Shown here piece by piece: positions 20,773 through 29,678 of a stretch of DNA of 64,000 bases. Position 1 is the first letter of the stretch, and the number at the start of each line of letters is the position of its first letter. This DNA is from Pseudomonas cavernicola (lineage in GTDB: Bacteria > Pseudomonadota > Gammaproteobacteria > Pseudomonadales > Pseudomonadaceae). The notes below the pieces were generated by a model. It was not told where the DNA came from. It saw nothing but the letters and a program-made list of their open reading frames with translations, and ran no database searches. Location of the stretch: positions 682,001 through 746,000 of the forward strand of contig NZ_QYUR01000006.1 in the NCBI RefSeq assembly GCF_003596405.1. The letters are read 5' to 3'. Position numbers and translations under genes: made by a program.

Positions 20773-21127
20773 GACCGCCCTCTCCACTGACACTGAAACT
20801 TAAAACCTAAAGAACCGGTAGTCCGCGGGTCATGCGGCACATGAATGTTCCGCCGGCGAACTGGGCCCACCAGTGCTGAATTCGTCGAACGCCGAGTCTG
20901 GGCCTGCGCCAAACCCTGCGCCGCGGAGAACCCCGAGGAAAATGGTCTCCGAGATAGAGAGTGCCCAGCGCGCCAACTTCTTACAAGCGCGCGACGCAAG
21001 GCATTTACCCAGTCTAGAGCGGGCTAGGCTAATAAAGGTAAGTCCCAAAAGGATTTAGCGACCCGGCGGGCTTATGTCCGGGAGCTCAACAACCGCCCAC
21101 CACGAGTGAGCACAGGAAGAGGTGTTT
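20773..21127. other. Divergent intergenic region, ppc / 21128 gene
   Basis: A 355-base region between divergent start codons. It must hold both promoters, but I could not identify convincing -35/-10 boxes. I see no repeats of the families found elsewhere and no credible small gene. Confidence 0.5.
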
Positions 21128-21472
21128 ATGAAGATTCGCGAACTCGTTAGCCATTGGGAGCAAAACGCCAAGGGCCGCCTGACTAATAACCTCTACCAGA
21201 TCCATCTGGATCTAGAGTCCGCCGCGCGCCTTGCCGCGCTAACCGAGATGTACCCCAAACGCCACCCCGAGGAACTCCTCGGCGAGTTGATCGGTGCTGC
21301 CCTGGAAGAACTTGAAGCCAGCCTGCCCTACGTCAAAGGCAGCCAGGTGGTGGCCACGGACGAACAGGGCGACCCGCTGTATGAGGACATTGGGCTGACG
21401 CCGCGCTTCCTCGCACTGTCGCGCAAATACCTGCGTGAGCTAGTACAGCAGCAGGACAGCGCCAATCATTGA
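21128..21472 (+). CDS. Conserved hypothetical protein, 114 aa
   Basis: A small soluble acidic protein, opening MKIRELVSHWEQNAKGRLT, with YQIHLDLESAARLAALTEMYPKR and a helical middle (EELLGELIGAALEELEASLPYV). There are no membrane segments. The ATG at 21128 has an AGGAAGAGG ribosome binding site upstream. The place next to ppc is conserved in P. aeruginosa (recalled). The LAALTEMYP...EELLGELIGAAL pattern resembles a ribbon-helix-helix-like helical repeat but no function can be named. Confidence 0.75.
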   Translation: MKIRELVSHWEQNAKGRLTNNLYQIHLDLESAARLAALTEMYPKRHPEELLGELIGAALEELEASLPYVKGSQVVATDEQGDPLYEDIGLTPRFLALSRKYLRELVQQQDSANH

Positions 21473-21504
21473 GCCCTGCCTCGGCGAATAAACCGTCTCA
21501 GGCG

Positions 21505-22014
21505 CTATTCGTCCGACATCAGCAAGCGGCGATAGAGTGCGGCCATCGTCCCTGAAAAAGCCACCAGCACGGCTCTTTCCAGGGAGCTATCGGCGGGTCG
21601 CTCGCGCTTTAACTCGGCAACGGCGATAGCCGCCGCCTGCTCTAGGGGATAGCCATACACGCCGCAGCTGATTGCCGGAAAAGCGATGCTGCGCAAACCT
21701 TCGGCTTCAGCCAGCGCCAAACTGTTGCGGTAGCAGGCGGCGAGCAGTTCATGCTCACCCTGGCGACCACCCTGCCAGACCGGTCCGACCGTGTGGATGA
21801 CGTAGCGTGCCGGCAGTTTGAAGCCCGGCGTGAGGCGCGCGGCGCCGGTAGCACAGCCACCGAGAGTGCGGCAGTAAGCCAGCAACTCGGGGCCCGCCGC
21901 GCGATGGATGGCACCATCGACACCGCCACCACCGAGCAGACTCGAATTGGCTGCATTGACGATTGCATCCACGTCGAGCGTGGTCAGATCGCCCTGCCAG
22001 ATATCTATCTTCAT
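21505..22014 (-). CDS. Macrodomain protein, O-acetyl-ADP-ribose deacetylase type
   Basis: A 169-residue single macrodomain that should bind ADP-ribose and hydrolyse O-acetyl-ADP-ribose or mono-ADP-ribosyl groups. It has the two ligand loops: [26 protein letters not shown] opens the family pattern near residues 17-42, and SCGVYGYP lies near 115-122. The start at 22014 ([10 protein letters not shown]) is the normal macrodomain opening. It overlaps the stop of the upstream gene by four bases, so the two are probably translated together. Confidence 0.92.
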   Translation of the reverse strand: MKIDIWQGDLTTLDVDAIVNAANSSLLGGGGVDGAIHRAAGPELLAYCRTLGGCATGAARLTPGFKLPARYVIHTVGPVWQGGRQGEHELLAACYRNSLALAEAEGLRSIAFPAISCGVYGYPLEQAAAIAVAELKRERPADSSLERAVLVAFSGTMAALYRRLLMSDE

Positions 22015-22337
22015 TTCACCTCTTGCGGGGTTTCCTGGCCCAGGCAACGCACCGCCTGCTTACGCTTATCCACCAGCACACCGGTCAGACCCTTCTGCTC
22101 AGTATCGAACAACACCAGCACTCCGTCGATGCACTGCGCCACCTGGGTCGCCGGCATCAGCGAGACTTTATAGTCCTCACCCGGCACGGTCTTGAGCATG
22201 GTGAAGTCGGCCAGGAGCAAGGCGTCTTGCGGTTTGGCGAAGTGCAGGTAACCGTAATACCAAAGCACCGCGACGGTGCCGAAAATGCTGCCGATGCCGG
22301 TGATGATCAGGGGAATAGCGTTGCGTTCTTCGCTCAT
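22011..22337 (-). CDS. Small membrane protein, 108 aa, unknown function
   Basis: One predicted transmembrane helix near residues 8-28 ([24 protein letters not shown]), then an 80-residue soluble tail with two cysteines (AQCIDG, VRCLGQ). It overlaps both neighbours by four bases each, sitting between a lipoprotein hydrolase and a macrodomain protein. The overlaps show a single translationally coupled unit. No family was recognised. Confidence 0.8.
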   Translation of the reverse strand: MSEERNAIPLIITGIGSIFGTVAVLWYYGYLHFAKPQDALLLADFTMLKTVPGEDYKVSLMPATQVAQCIDGVLVLFDTEQKGLTGVLVDKRKQAVRCLGQETPQEVK

Positions 22338-23212
22338 TGGGGGTTCTCGGGATTAGGGACTTCAGCCGACCGCCGCAGACCGGTGAAGCCCTGCGGGTCG
22401 TTTAGAAACAGCAGCATCACTTCACGCCAGACGGGTTCGGCGAAGGTCTGCACATGCCCACCGCGGGTCGGCTGGAACACCCGCGGTGGGCGCGCAGCTT
22501 GATACAAGCTCACCCCACTGGAAAGAGGCACGAGCGGATCATCGATGCTCTGGTAGATCAGTAGCGGCACGCCCTTGAGCTGCGGCATGGCATGGATCGC
22601 GCTGTCGGCATTCGACACCAGCCACGACAACGGCACCTGCAACGGCCAGGTCAGCCAGGCGTTGCTCAGGGTGAACTGGGCGACCTCGCGATAACTGGCC
22701 GGCGCACCGTCGAGCACCAAAGCCTTGAGACGTGCCCGCTGTTGCGGATGCTCGGCCAGGTAGTGCACCGCCAGAGCCCCGCCGAGGCTCTGACCGAGCA
22801 CGATCAGTGGCTTGCCCTGCACCTGTGGCGACTCTTGCAACCAGGCGAAAGCGGCGTCGATATCCTGGTAGACCTCAGGCAAACTGGGCTTGCCTTCCGA
22901 GCGGCCATAGCCGCGATAATCCAGCAGCAAGACTTGGTAACCCTGCGCCGGCAACCACCAGCTACCGCCCAGATGACTGGCGACGTTGCCACCATTGCCA
23001 TGCAGGTGCAGCACCGTGCCTTTTACCGCAACCCCCGCTTTAGCCGGCAGCCACCAGGCATGCAGGCGGGTACCGTCAGCAGCCGTCAGGAACTCATCGC
23101 GAAACTCCAGCTTGACGACGCTTGGGGTGAAGGGCTGACCTTTTTCGGGGTAAAACAGCAACGAGCTGCAGCCAGATAAACTCAGGCAGAACAACAGCAG
23201 CCATAGACGCAT
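22334..23212 (-). CDS. Alpha/beta-hydrolase lipoprotein
   Basis: A 292-residue serine hydrolase with lipoprotein signal MRLWLLLFCLSLSGC (Cys15). The fold shows the oxyanion motif HGNGGN, the nucleophile elbow GQSLGG, an acidic residue in SIDDPLVP and a histidine in GGHVQTF, so the catalytic triad is complete. The pattern matches the BEM46/YfhR-like family. The substrate is unknown. The start at 23212 is chosen at the lipoprotein signal; the open frame continues upstream into dispersed repeats. First gene of a three-gene overlapping unit with the 22011 gene and the macrodomain gene. Confidence 0.88.
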   Translation of the reverse strand: MRLWLLLFCLSLSGCSSLLFYPEKGQPFTPSVVKLEFRDEFLTAADGTRLHAWWLPAKAGVAVKGTVLHLHGNGGNVASHLGGSWWLPAQGYQVLLLDYRGYGRSEGKPSLPEVYQDIDAAFAWLQESPQVQGKPLIVLGQSLGGALAVHYLAEHPQQRARLKALVLDGAPASYREVAQFTLSNAWLTWPLQVPLSWLVSNADSAIHAMPQLKGVPLLIYQSIDDPLVPLSSGVSLYQAARPPRVFQPTRGGHVQTFAEPVWREVMLLFLNDPQGFTGLRRSAEVPNPENPQ

Positions 23213-23270
23213 CAGTGGCCCCCTGCGCGCACTTCCTCGCGAACCTTGAACGTCGCCGCATAACTCCGGA

Positions 23271-23416
23271 GGCTGGGTAGCGCCGTTTTTTGGCAAAACC
23301 CAGCGGCGACCCAGCTGGGTCTCATGAGGTGCATCCATGGACCTCACCCTACGGGCAGCTGAAGCTGTGCAAAACGGCTTTCCTGCCGTTTTGTCGCTGG
23401 GCCCTACCCAGCCTAG
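23271..23416. repeat. RAYT-associated composite repeat, copy A
   Basis: Begins GGCTGGGTAGCGCCG and ends GGGCCCTACCCAGCC. It contains GCTGGGTCTCATGAGGTGC and the hairpin AAAACGGC...GCCGTTTT. It is nearly identical to the copy at 23497-23640 and related to the unit after the transposase gene at 5334-5436. Confidence 0.85.
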
Positions 23417-23496
23417 GTGCTGTCCCGAAGTGCCGAGAATTTCGTAGTCGAATTTATGGCTGGGCATGATCGTTCCAGGGTTTACCTGTCTCTGTA

Positions 23497-23640
23497 GGCT
23501 GGGTAGAGCCGTTTTTTGGCGAAACCCAGCGGCGACCCAGCTGGGTTTCATGAGGTGCATCCATGCACCTCACCCTACCGGCAGCTGAAGCTGTGCAAAA
23601 CGGCTTTCCTGCCGTTTTGTCGCTGCGCCCTACCCAGCCT
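23497..23640. repeat. RAYT-associated composite repeat, copy B
   Basis: The same orientation and structure as copy A, about 80 bases downstream of it. Together they form a direct tandem pair in the 533-base gap between the hydrolase gene and the QEGLA gene. Confidence 0.85.
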
Positions 23641-23662
23641 AGGTGCTGCGTAAGGTATGTGA

Positions 23663-23749
23663 AACCCGCCAACCGGCCGCGAGACAGGCGATTAGTGCCT
23701 GCCGGCACCGATGGTGGGTTATGCCGCAAGCGGCTCTACCCCACCCTAC
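23663..23749. repeat. GTAGGGTGGGG-type inverted repeat, diverged
   Basis: Shares GTGCC...GGCAC, GGTGGGTTA and a terminal CCCCACCCTAC with the 107-base family at 10417 and 43154. Its terminal CTAC supplies the TAG stop codon of the QEGLA gene (23746-23748, minus strand). The left boundary is approximate. Confidence 0.55.
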
Positions 23750-25041
23750 AGAATGTTGGCGTAGTCGGCTTCGATCCGATCCAGGCTCAGGTGATTGAGG
23801 AAGTTGGAGAAGCACATCCACGCAGACAACGCGTTGAGGTCGCGAAATTGCGGCGGCAGGTACTTCGGCGGAACCACCAACCCTTCATCGACCAACTGAC
23901 GCAGGGTGCGCATGTCTTCCAGGGTGGCTTTACCGCAGAACAACAACGGAATCTGCTCCAGCTTGCCCTTACGCACCGCCAGCTGGATGTAGTTGTAGAT
24001 CAGGATAAAGCCCTTCAGATAGGACAGATCCTTGGTGAACGGCAGGCCATTCGGGGTTGAGCCGCGAAACCCCCGGCTGGCGTTAGCGTAGCTCTCCTCC
24101 ATGCCGAAGCCCTGCTCACGGTAAAACTCGAACACCTGCAAAAAGTCCGCGCCATCCTCGGCCATATGGATGGCGCGAGTGCGGTTGGTCAACTTGCGCA
24201 AGCGGCTCGGATAGGACGCGAAGGCAATCACTTCCATCAGGATCGCCAGGCCTTCCTGGGTCACAGTGGAAGAAGGCGGCCCCTTGGCGAGGAAGGTGCA
24301 GATCGGCTGATTCAGCCCATTCAGCGTAGTACCGACATGCACCAGCCCTTCATGGACTTCCAGCGCTCGCACATCGCGTTCGTTGAACAGCGCATCGGCG
24401 CGAATCTTGATGTAGTCGGCGCCAGCGGCGGCATCGGCGAGGATACCGTCTGACTCGAACACGCGAATGGTGCCCTCCTCTTCCCCGAATACCTTGTTCA
24501 AGCGGCTTTGCAGCAGGTCGACGGCATCCTTGGCGGTCAGCGTTTTCGGCTCGTCCTTGAGATCGCCACGGTCGGCGATATTGTTCAGGTAGTCGGAAAA
24601 CATCAGGCCGAGGTCGGCGAGGGTCGGGTCACCGGCGTGGAAGGCATCGGAGGCCGCGCCATAGAGTTCCTGAGAGATCAGGCCAAAGTCCGGCGTACCG
24701 CGAGCCTCGAGCATGCGGATAACCATGCGATATTCCTTGCACATACGCCGCATGATCTGCCCGACCGGGTTGAACTGGCCGAGTTGGCGGGTGATATCGC
24801 GCTCGATGTTCTGGAACTCCAGCTTCTTCGCGCCGGAATCGAAGGCCAGCGGGCGGCTGTCGTAATAGGCCCGATCGACTGCTGGCGGCTCCTTGCCTTT
24901 GCTCTTGAGGAAGCCCTGGCGGATGGTCTCATCCCACTTGACCGCATCCAGTACACGAATCGGCGTCTGCGCCTCGACGATGCGATCGGATAATGCACGA
25001 ATCACCAGTTGGTAGTCGTCGAGCACTATGTGATTGTTCAT
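23746..25041 (-). CDS. QEGLA-motif protein (DUF1704/tyrosine-carboxypeptidase-like metalloprotease)
   Basis: A 431-residue protein annotated in other genomes as flavohemoglobin expression-modulating QEGLA motif protein. It carries a zinc-site motif HExxxH as H230-E-G-L-V-H235 and the downstream Q262-EGLA motif whose Glu263 is a likely third ligand. This pattern belongs to the family that includes the eukaryotic MATCAP tyrosine carboxypeptidases; enzymatic activity in bacteria is inference. No signal peptide. It stands alone, and its stop codon is formed by a repeat. Confidence 0.85.
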   Translation of the reverse strand: MNNHIVLDDYQLVIRALSDRIVEAQTPIRVLDAVKWDETIRQGFLKSKGKEPPAVDRAYYDSRPLAFDSGAKKLEFQNIERDITRQLGQFNPVGQIMRRMCKEYRMVIRMLEARGTPDFGLISQELYGAASDAFHAGDPTLADLGLMFSDYLNNIADRGDLKDEPKTLTAKDAVDLLQSRLNKVFGEEEGTIRVFESDGILADAAAGADYIKIRADALFNERDVRALEVHEGLVHVGTTLNGLNQPICTFLAKGPPSSTVTQEGLAILMEVIAFASYPSRLRKLTNRTRAIHMAEDGADFLQVFEFYREQGFGMEESYANASRGFRGSTPNGLPFTKDLSYLKGFILIYNYIQLAVRKGKLEQIPLLFCGKATLEDMRTLRQLVDEGLVVPPKYLPPQFRDLNALSAWMCFSNFLNHLSLDRIEADYANIL

Positions 25042-25121
25042 CTGTCCCTCACTGGACTTGTCATTGCGACTGACTGGTTGCGCCAGCGTGACCTGCGCTA
25101 GCGACGATCTTGAACAGGTGC

Positions 25122-25673
25122 TTAATCGCCGGAGCGCTGGTAACGCGCTACCTCGATAAACACATCGGAGTTTGCCTGATCGTCCAGGTAGGCGAACACC
25201 TTATCCAGCGTGCTGGTGACCAGCACACCGTCACCCTCGGGGGTCTCCACGACATTGCCTTCAAGGCTACTGAGTTCCAGCGCTTGCAGGACACGATCAA
25301 CATCGAGGTTATAGAGCACCAGCTCGTTATCTTTGGTCAGTTCGAAACCGGCGATGGCGAAATTAGCGCCCATGCTCTTCGGCAAACCGGCCGAGAGATA
25401 CCAGCGGCTGCCGTGGTGGGCAACGGTAAAACCGTATTCTTCAAGACTTTCCAGGTTGTCCAGGCTGTTCACATAGGCTCTGGCCTTGTAGACGTTAGAG
25501 CCGGCACGACTGACTTCGAGGTAGAGCTGCTCGCCCCACTCGTTTTTACGCGTCCACTCACCGAGCAGCGGAACCGGCGCCGCTTCGTTGGCGGGAATGG
25601 GATCTTTAAAGGTGACCAGGCAACCGCTCAACAGCAGGAAGGACAAGGCGACCACCATACGCCAGGCTTTCAT
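25122..25673 (-). CDS. Predicted lipoprotein, 183 aa
   Basis: Lipoprotein signal MKAWRMVVALSFLLLSGC with the acylated Cys18. The mature part contains PLLGEWTRKNEWGEQLYLEV and a beta-rich body, resembling small lipocalin-like or YbbC-type envelope proteins, but no family is certain. Upstream of it on the same strand is a long repeat and a TetR gene. Downstream is the QEGLA gene, 80 bases away. Envelope location is inferred from the lipobox. Confidence 0.8.
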   Translation of the reverse strand: MKAWRMVVALSFLLLSGCLVTFKDPIPANEAAPVPLLGEWTRKNEWGEQLYLEVSRAGSNVYKARAYVNSLDNLESLEEYGFTVAHHGSRWYLSAGLPKSMGANFAIAGFELTKDNELVLYNLDVDRVLQALELSSLEGNVVETPEGDGVLVTSTLDKVFAYLDDQANSDVFIEVARYQRSGD

Positions 25674-25839
25674 TTCACTCTCCTTGTGAGGACGCTTCTA
25701 GACCGCTCCTGCAGGCGCCTGTACGCAATTGAAAGCTGGCTCTGCCCCTCATTGACCCACTGTAAACAGCCCATCACCACCGGCTTTCTCCTGAGCTAAC
25801 CTGCGTTAAAACCACGCAGCTTATTCCGCATATATGACA

Positions 25840-26003
25840 AACCCCGCCTAACAGGCCGTGTGAAAACGTAGCGAGCGAAGGTTAGACAAGGCAAAAACAG
25901 GCGAGAAAGCGCAGTTTACGTGTTGTAAATGAGCATTTTGAGCCTGTTTTTAACGATGTATAACCAAGCGCAGTAGTTTTCACACGGTCTGCTCGGCGGG
26001 GTT
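25840..26003. repeat. MITE-like element nested in a hairpin
   Basis: The core, about 25854-25989, has perfect 12-base terminal inverted repeats CCGTGTGAAAAC (25856-25867) and GTTTTCACACGG (25976-25987), and inner arms around CAAAAACAGGC and GCCTGTTTTT. Outside it lie a further pair of arms, AACCCCGCC (25840-25848) and GGCGGGGTT (25995-26003). Those look like the two halves of a terminator for the TetR gene, split by the insertion. No target-site duplication is obvious. There is no coding capacity. Confidence 0.7.
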
Positions 26004-26019
26004 CGGTTATCGACTGTGA

Positions 26020-26742
26020 TCAGAGCCCCAGAACCAGATACATGTAGCGCTTGAGAATGGCCAGCATGTCGCCGCAATCCAGATGCTCGACCCCATCGAT
26101 CAGGCCCTGATATTCCATCCGCTCGATAATGCCCGTCAATACCTTGGCATCCTGCTCCGGCTGTTGCGAGCCCAGCACTTGGAAAAAGTGCGTAACTCCC
26201 TGCTGCAGGATCTGGCGATGCGAACGCACCAGATCGTGCAGGCGCGGATTGAGCAGCGCCTCTTGCTGAAAAGCCCGTTCGGCCAACAGATGCTCGGGGC
26301 GAGTCACCAACTGTTGCCGCACATACTCCACCGCCAGGGCGGCGATATCGTCAGCCAGACGCCGACGCGACTCGACGCTGCCATTCAGTGCGCCGACCTT
26401 CTCCAGCAGCAAACCCTCGGTACCATCCCAGAACGCAGCCATATCGGCTGCGCTGCGCTCGACGAACAGAGTGAAAGTGTCGGTGATTAAGTCATTGATG
26501 TCTTTGAAGTAATAAGTGGTTGCCGAGAGTGGCACCTCGGCCTCCGCCGCCACCGCGCGGTGGCGCACCGCACGCACGCCCTCACGCACAATGATGCGCA
26601 TGGCCGCATCGAGAATCGCCTGACGGCGCTGCTCGCTACCCTGCCGACTGGCCTTGCGACCTTGATACTGGACACTTTCAGCAACGGCACTGGCCACATT
26701 GGCAGCGCTGTCTTGGTGGGGATGGGTCACGGCTGGGCTCAC
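26020..26742 (-). CDS. TetR-family transcriptional regulator
   Basis: A 240-residue regulator with a polar N-terminal tail of about 35 residues and then the TetR DNA-binding domain (RRQAILDAAMRIIVREGV, AVAAEAEVPLSATTYYFKDI, about residues 38-82). The C-terminal helical domain is typical. The position beside lysS is the same as in P. aeruginosa (recalled). It lies downstream of lysS's reverse-strand neighbourhood with its own start; no divergent target gene is present, so the regulon is unknown. Confidence 0.85.
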   Translation of the reverse strand: MSPAVTHPHQDSAANVASAVAESVQYQGRKASRQGSEQRRQAILDAAMRIIVREGVRAVRHRAVAAEAEVPLSATTYYFKDINDLITDTFTLFVERSAADMAAFWDGTEGLLLEKVGALNGSVESRRRLADDIAALAVEYVRQQLVTRPEHLLAERAFQQEALLNPRLHDLVRSHRQILQQGVTHFFQVLGSQQPEQDAKVLTGIIERMEYQGLIDGVEHLDCGDMLAILKRYMYLVLGL

Positions 26743-26810
26743 CTCTCGCGCGATAAAACAAAAACTCAGGCGTTGGAGCTTTCCTTAGCAGAATAGATCC
26801 CTGCACAGAC

Positions 26811-26835
26811 AACAAAAAGCCGCCCGAAGGCGGCT
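26811..26835 (-). terminator. Intrinsic terminator of lysS
   Basis: AGCCGCC, tetraloop TTCG on the minus strand, GGCGGCT, then TTTTTG. It starts 12 bases after the lysS stop codon. Confidence 0.9.
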
Positions 26836-26847
26836 GATTATCGACCG

Positions 26848-28359
26848 TTAAGCCTGCGGGCGCATGTGCGGGAACAGGATTACATCGCGGATCGACGGGG
26901 CGTCGGTCAGCAGCATCACCAAACGGTCGATGCCGATACCTTCACCCGCGGTCGGCGGCATGCCGTATTCCAAGGCGCGAACGAAGTCGGCATCGTAGTG
27001 CATGGCTTCGTCGTCGCCGGCGTCCTTGTCGGCCACCTGGGCCTGGAAGCGCTCGGCCTGGTCTTGCGCGTCGTTCAACTCGGAATAGGCGTTGGCGATT
27101 TCACGACCACCGATGAACAGCTCAAAGCGATCCGTCACGCTCGGATCGTCGTCGTTACGCCGGGCCAGCGGCGACACTTCGAACGGGTACTGAGTGATAA
27201 AGGTCGGCTGTTCCAGCTTGTGCTCGACCAGCTCCTCGAAAATCACCGTCTGCAGCTTGCCCAGCCCCTCGAAGCCGCGCACTTCGGCACCGACCTGCTT
27301 GGCGATGGCACGCGCCTTGTCGATATTGCGCAGGTCGTCCGCGCTGATTTCCGGGTTGTATTTGAGGATCGAATCGAACACCGACAGGCGCTGGAACGGC
27401 TCGCCGAAATGGAACACCTTGCCCTGGTACGGCACGTCGGTAGTCCCGAGAACAAGCTGCGCCAGCTCGCGGAACAACTCCTCGGTCAGGTCCATCATGT
27501 CTTCGTAGTCGGCGTAGGCCTGGTAGAACTCGAGCATGGTGAACTCGGGGTTGTGCCGGGTCGAAACGCCTTCGTTGCGGAAGTTGCGGTTGATCTCGAA
27601 CACCCGCTCGAAGCCACCGACCACCAGGCGCTTGAGGTACAGCTCCGGGGCGATGCGCAGGAACATGGCCATGTCCAGCGCGTTGTGGTGGGTCTCGAAC
27701 GGCTTGGCCGCGGCGCCGCCCGGAATGGTCTGCAGCATCGGCGTTTCCACTTCGAGGAAGTCGCGCTGCATGAGGAAGTTGCGGATATGCGCTATGACCT
27801 GCGAACGCGCGCGGAAGGTCTGGCGCACTTCCTCGTTGACGATCAGGTCGACATAGCGCTGGCGATAGCGCTGCTCGGTGTCGGTCAGGCCGTGGTGCTT
27901 GTCCGGCAGCGGGCGCAGCGACTTGGTCAGCAGACGCACGTCGCTCATCTCGACGAACAGGTCGCCCTTGTTCGAGCGCGCCAGGGTGCCCTCGGCGGCG
28001 ATGATGTCGCCCAGGTCCCAGTGCTTGATGGCTTCCAGCGTCTCGGCCGACAGGGTCTTGCGGTTGACATACAGCTGAATCCGCCCGCTCATGTCCTGGA
28101 TCACGATAAAGGCGCCGCGGTTGAGCATGATGCGCCCGGCGACCTTAACCGCAATGGCTGCGCCCTCCAGCTCTTCCTTGCTTTTGCCTTCGTTGGCTTT
28201 CTGCAAATCCGCGCAGTAGCTGTCGCGGCGGAAGTCATTGGGGAAGGCCTGGCCCTGTTCGCGCACCGCGGCAAGTTTCTCCTTGCGCTGGGCGATCAGC
28301 TTGTTTTCTTCCTGCTGTTGCAGTGCGTGCTGGTCGTACTGGTCGAGTAGTTCGCTCAT
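26848..28359 (-). CDS. lysS: Lysyl-tRNA synthetase, class II
   Basis: Charges tRNA-Lys with lysine using ATP. The 503-residue protein has an N-terminal OB-fold anticodon-binding domain ([22 protein letters not shown] near 70-90), class II motif 2 around [18 protein letters not shown], and motif 3 [14 protein letters not shown] near the C-terminus. It directly follows prfB on the minus strand with a small inverted repeat between them, as prfB-lysS are paired in many gammaproteobacteria. Confidence 0.97.
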   Translation of the reverse strand: MSELLDQYDQHALQQQEENKLIAQRKEKLAAVREQGQAFPNDFRRDSYCADLQKANEGKSKEELEGAAIAVKVAGRIMLNRGAFIVIQDMSGRIQLYVNRKTLSAETLEAIKHWDLGDIIAAEGTLARSNKGDLFVEMSDVRLLTKSLRPLPDKHHGLTDTEQRYRQRYVDLIVNEEVRQTFRARSQVIAHIRNFLMQRDFLEVETPMLQTIPGGAAAKPFETHHNALDMAMFLRIAPELYLKRLVVGGFERVFEINRNFRNEGVSTRHNPEFTMLEFYQAYADYEDMMDLTEELFRELAQLVLGTTDVPYQGKVFHFGEPFQRLSVFDSILKYNPEISADDLRNIDKARAIAKQVGAEVRGFEGLGKLQTVIFEELVEHKLEQPTFITQYPFEVSPLARRNDDDPSVTDRFELFIGGREIANAYSELNDAQDQAERFQAQVADKDAGDDEAMHYDADFVRALEYGMPPTAGEGIGIDRLVMLLTDAPSIRDVILFPHMRPQA

Positions 28360-28368
28360 GTCTTCGTC

Positions 28369-28426
28369 CGTAGGGTGCGGTTCACCGCACCGATGTATTG
28401 AATGGTGCGATGAATCGCACCCTACG
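28369..28426. repeat. CGTAGGGTGCG inverted repeat between prfB and lysS
   Basis: CGTAGGGTGCGGTTCACCGC at one end and CGCACCCTACG at the other, with inner GGTGCGATGAATCGCACC arms. It fills nearly the whole gap between the prfB stop codon and the lysS start codon. Confidence 0.75.
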
Positions 28427-28428
28427 CT

Positions 28429-29523
28429 TTACAGCCCTTGTTTCAGGCTCGCCTCGATAAACTCATCCAGATCGCCGTCCAGCACCGCATCGCAGTTGCT
28501 GTTCTCGATGCCGGTACGCAGATCCTTGATCCGCGACTGGTCGAGCACATAGGAGCGGATCTGGTGACCCCAGCCGATGTCCGACTTGGTGTCCTCCAGG
28601 GCCTGGGAGGCGGCATTGCGCTTCTGCACTTCTTGCTCGTACAAGCGCGCCCGCAGCATCTTCATCGCGGTGTCTTTGTTAGCGTGCTGTGAGCGTTCGT
28701 TCTGGCAACTGACCACGGTGTTGGTCGGTACGTGGGTGATCCGTACCGCCGAGTCGGTGGTGTTTACGTGCTGGCCACCGGCACCGGAGGAGCGGTAAGT
28801 GTCGATGCGCAGATCGGCCGGATTGATGTCGATTTCGATGTTGTCATCGATTTCCGGCGAGACGAACACCGCCGAGAACGAGGTGTGCCGACGGTTGCCG
28901 GAATCGAACGGGCTCTTGCGCACCAGACGATGCACGCCGATTTCCGTACGCAGCCAGCCAAAGGCGTATTCGCCCTTGATGTGCACGGTCGCGCCCTTGA
29001 TCCCGGCGACTTCGCCGGCGGAGAGCTCCATGATCGTCGCATCGAAGCCACGCTTGTCGGCCCAGCGCAGGTACATGCGCAGCAGAATGTTGGCCCAGTC
29101 TTGCGCCTCGGTGCCGCCGGAACCGGCCTGAATGTCCAAGTAGGCGTGGTTCGGATCCATCTCGCCGCTGAACATGCGACGGAACTCAAGCTTCTCGAGA
29201 GATGCGCGCAGACGCTCGACTTCCGCGGAGACGTCATCGACGGCAGCCTGGTCTTCTTCCTCGGCGGCCATTTCCAACAGGTCGCGGGCATCGTTCAGGC
29301 CGCTGGACATCTCATCCAGGGTTTCGACGATCTGCGCCAGCAGCGAACGCTCGCGGCCGAGATTTTGCGCGTACTCGGGTTATTCCAGACGTTCGGGTCT
29401 TCGAGCTCGCGCTCGACTTCGGTCAGACGATCACGTTTGTGATCGTAGTCAAAGATACCCCCGAATCGTCTGGGAGCGCTCGGACAGGTCCTTGATGCTG
29501 TTAAGGATCGGGTTGATTTCCAT
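28429..29523 (-). CDS. prfB: Peptide chain release factor 2 (programmed frameshift; extra one-base deletion)
   Basis: RF2 releases peptides at UGA and UAA. Segment one is [18 protein letters not shown]...RGYL from 29523, ending at an in-frame TGA (29451-29449). A +1 shift continues as [19 protein letters not shown]...VWNNP. Near 29376 the frame is lost: the family sequence [13 protein letters not shown] appears only in another frame, consistent with one missing base in CCCGGAG. The third segment runs intact to 28429, with the GGQ peptide-release motif in [15 protein letters not shown]. Upstream of lysS. RF2 is essential in most bacteria, so the deletion is probably a sequence error; otherwise the gene is broken. 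Confidence 0.9.
29448..29463 (-). promoter_or_regulatory. prfB autoregulatory +1 frameshift signal
   Basis: On the minus strand the sequence is GGGGGTATCTTTGAC: an internal Shine-Dalgarno-like GGGGG, slippery CTT (29454-29452), the TGA stop (29451-29449) and a following C. This is the classical RF2 recoding site: when RF2 is scarce, ribosomes slip +1 instead of terminating. Confidence 0.95.
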
Positions 29524-29678
29524 GGTAGGCAGCACTCGCAGGCGGAACTTTCTGAAAAGCCGGCGAGTATACCCCACTCGACCCGCCCTGGCAGCCCGCT
29601 ACCGGGCATGATTGATTGCCTTCCAGATCAACGGGGCCGCTCCCTTCACGGACTATTCGCCAGCTGCCCGGCCGCAAC

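Noticed and set aside
26866..28350. 494-codon open frame on the plus strand opposite lysS
   Set aside because: Antisense to a certain gene; it arises from high GC in third codon positions and has no recognisable domains.
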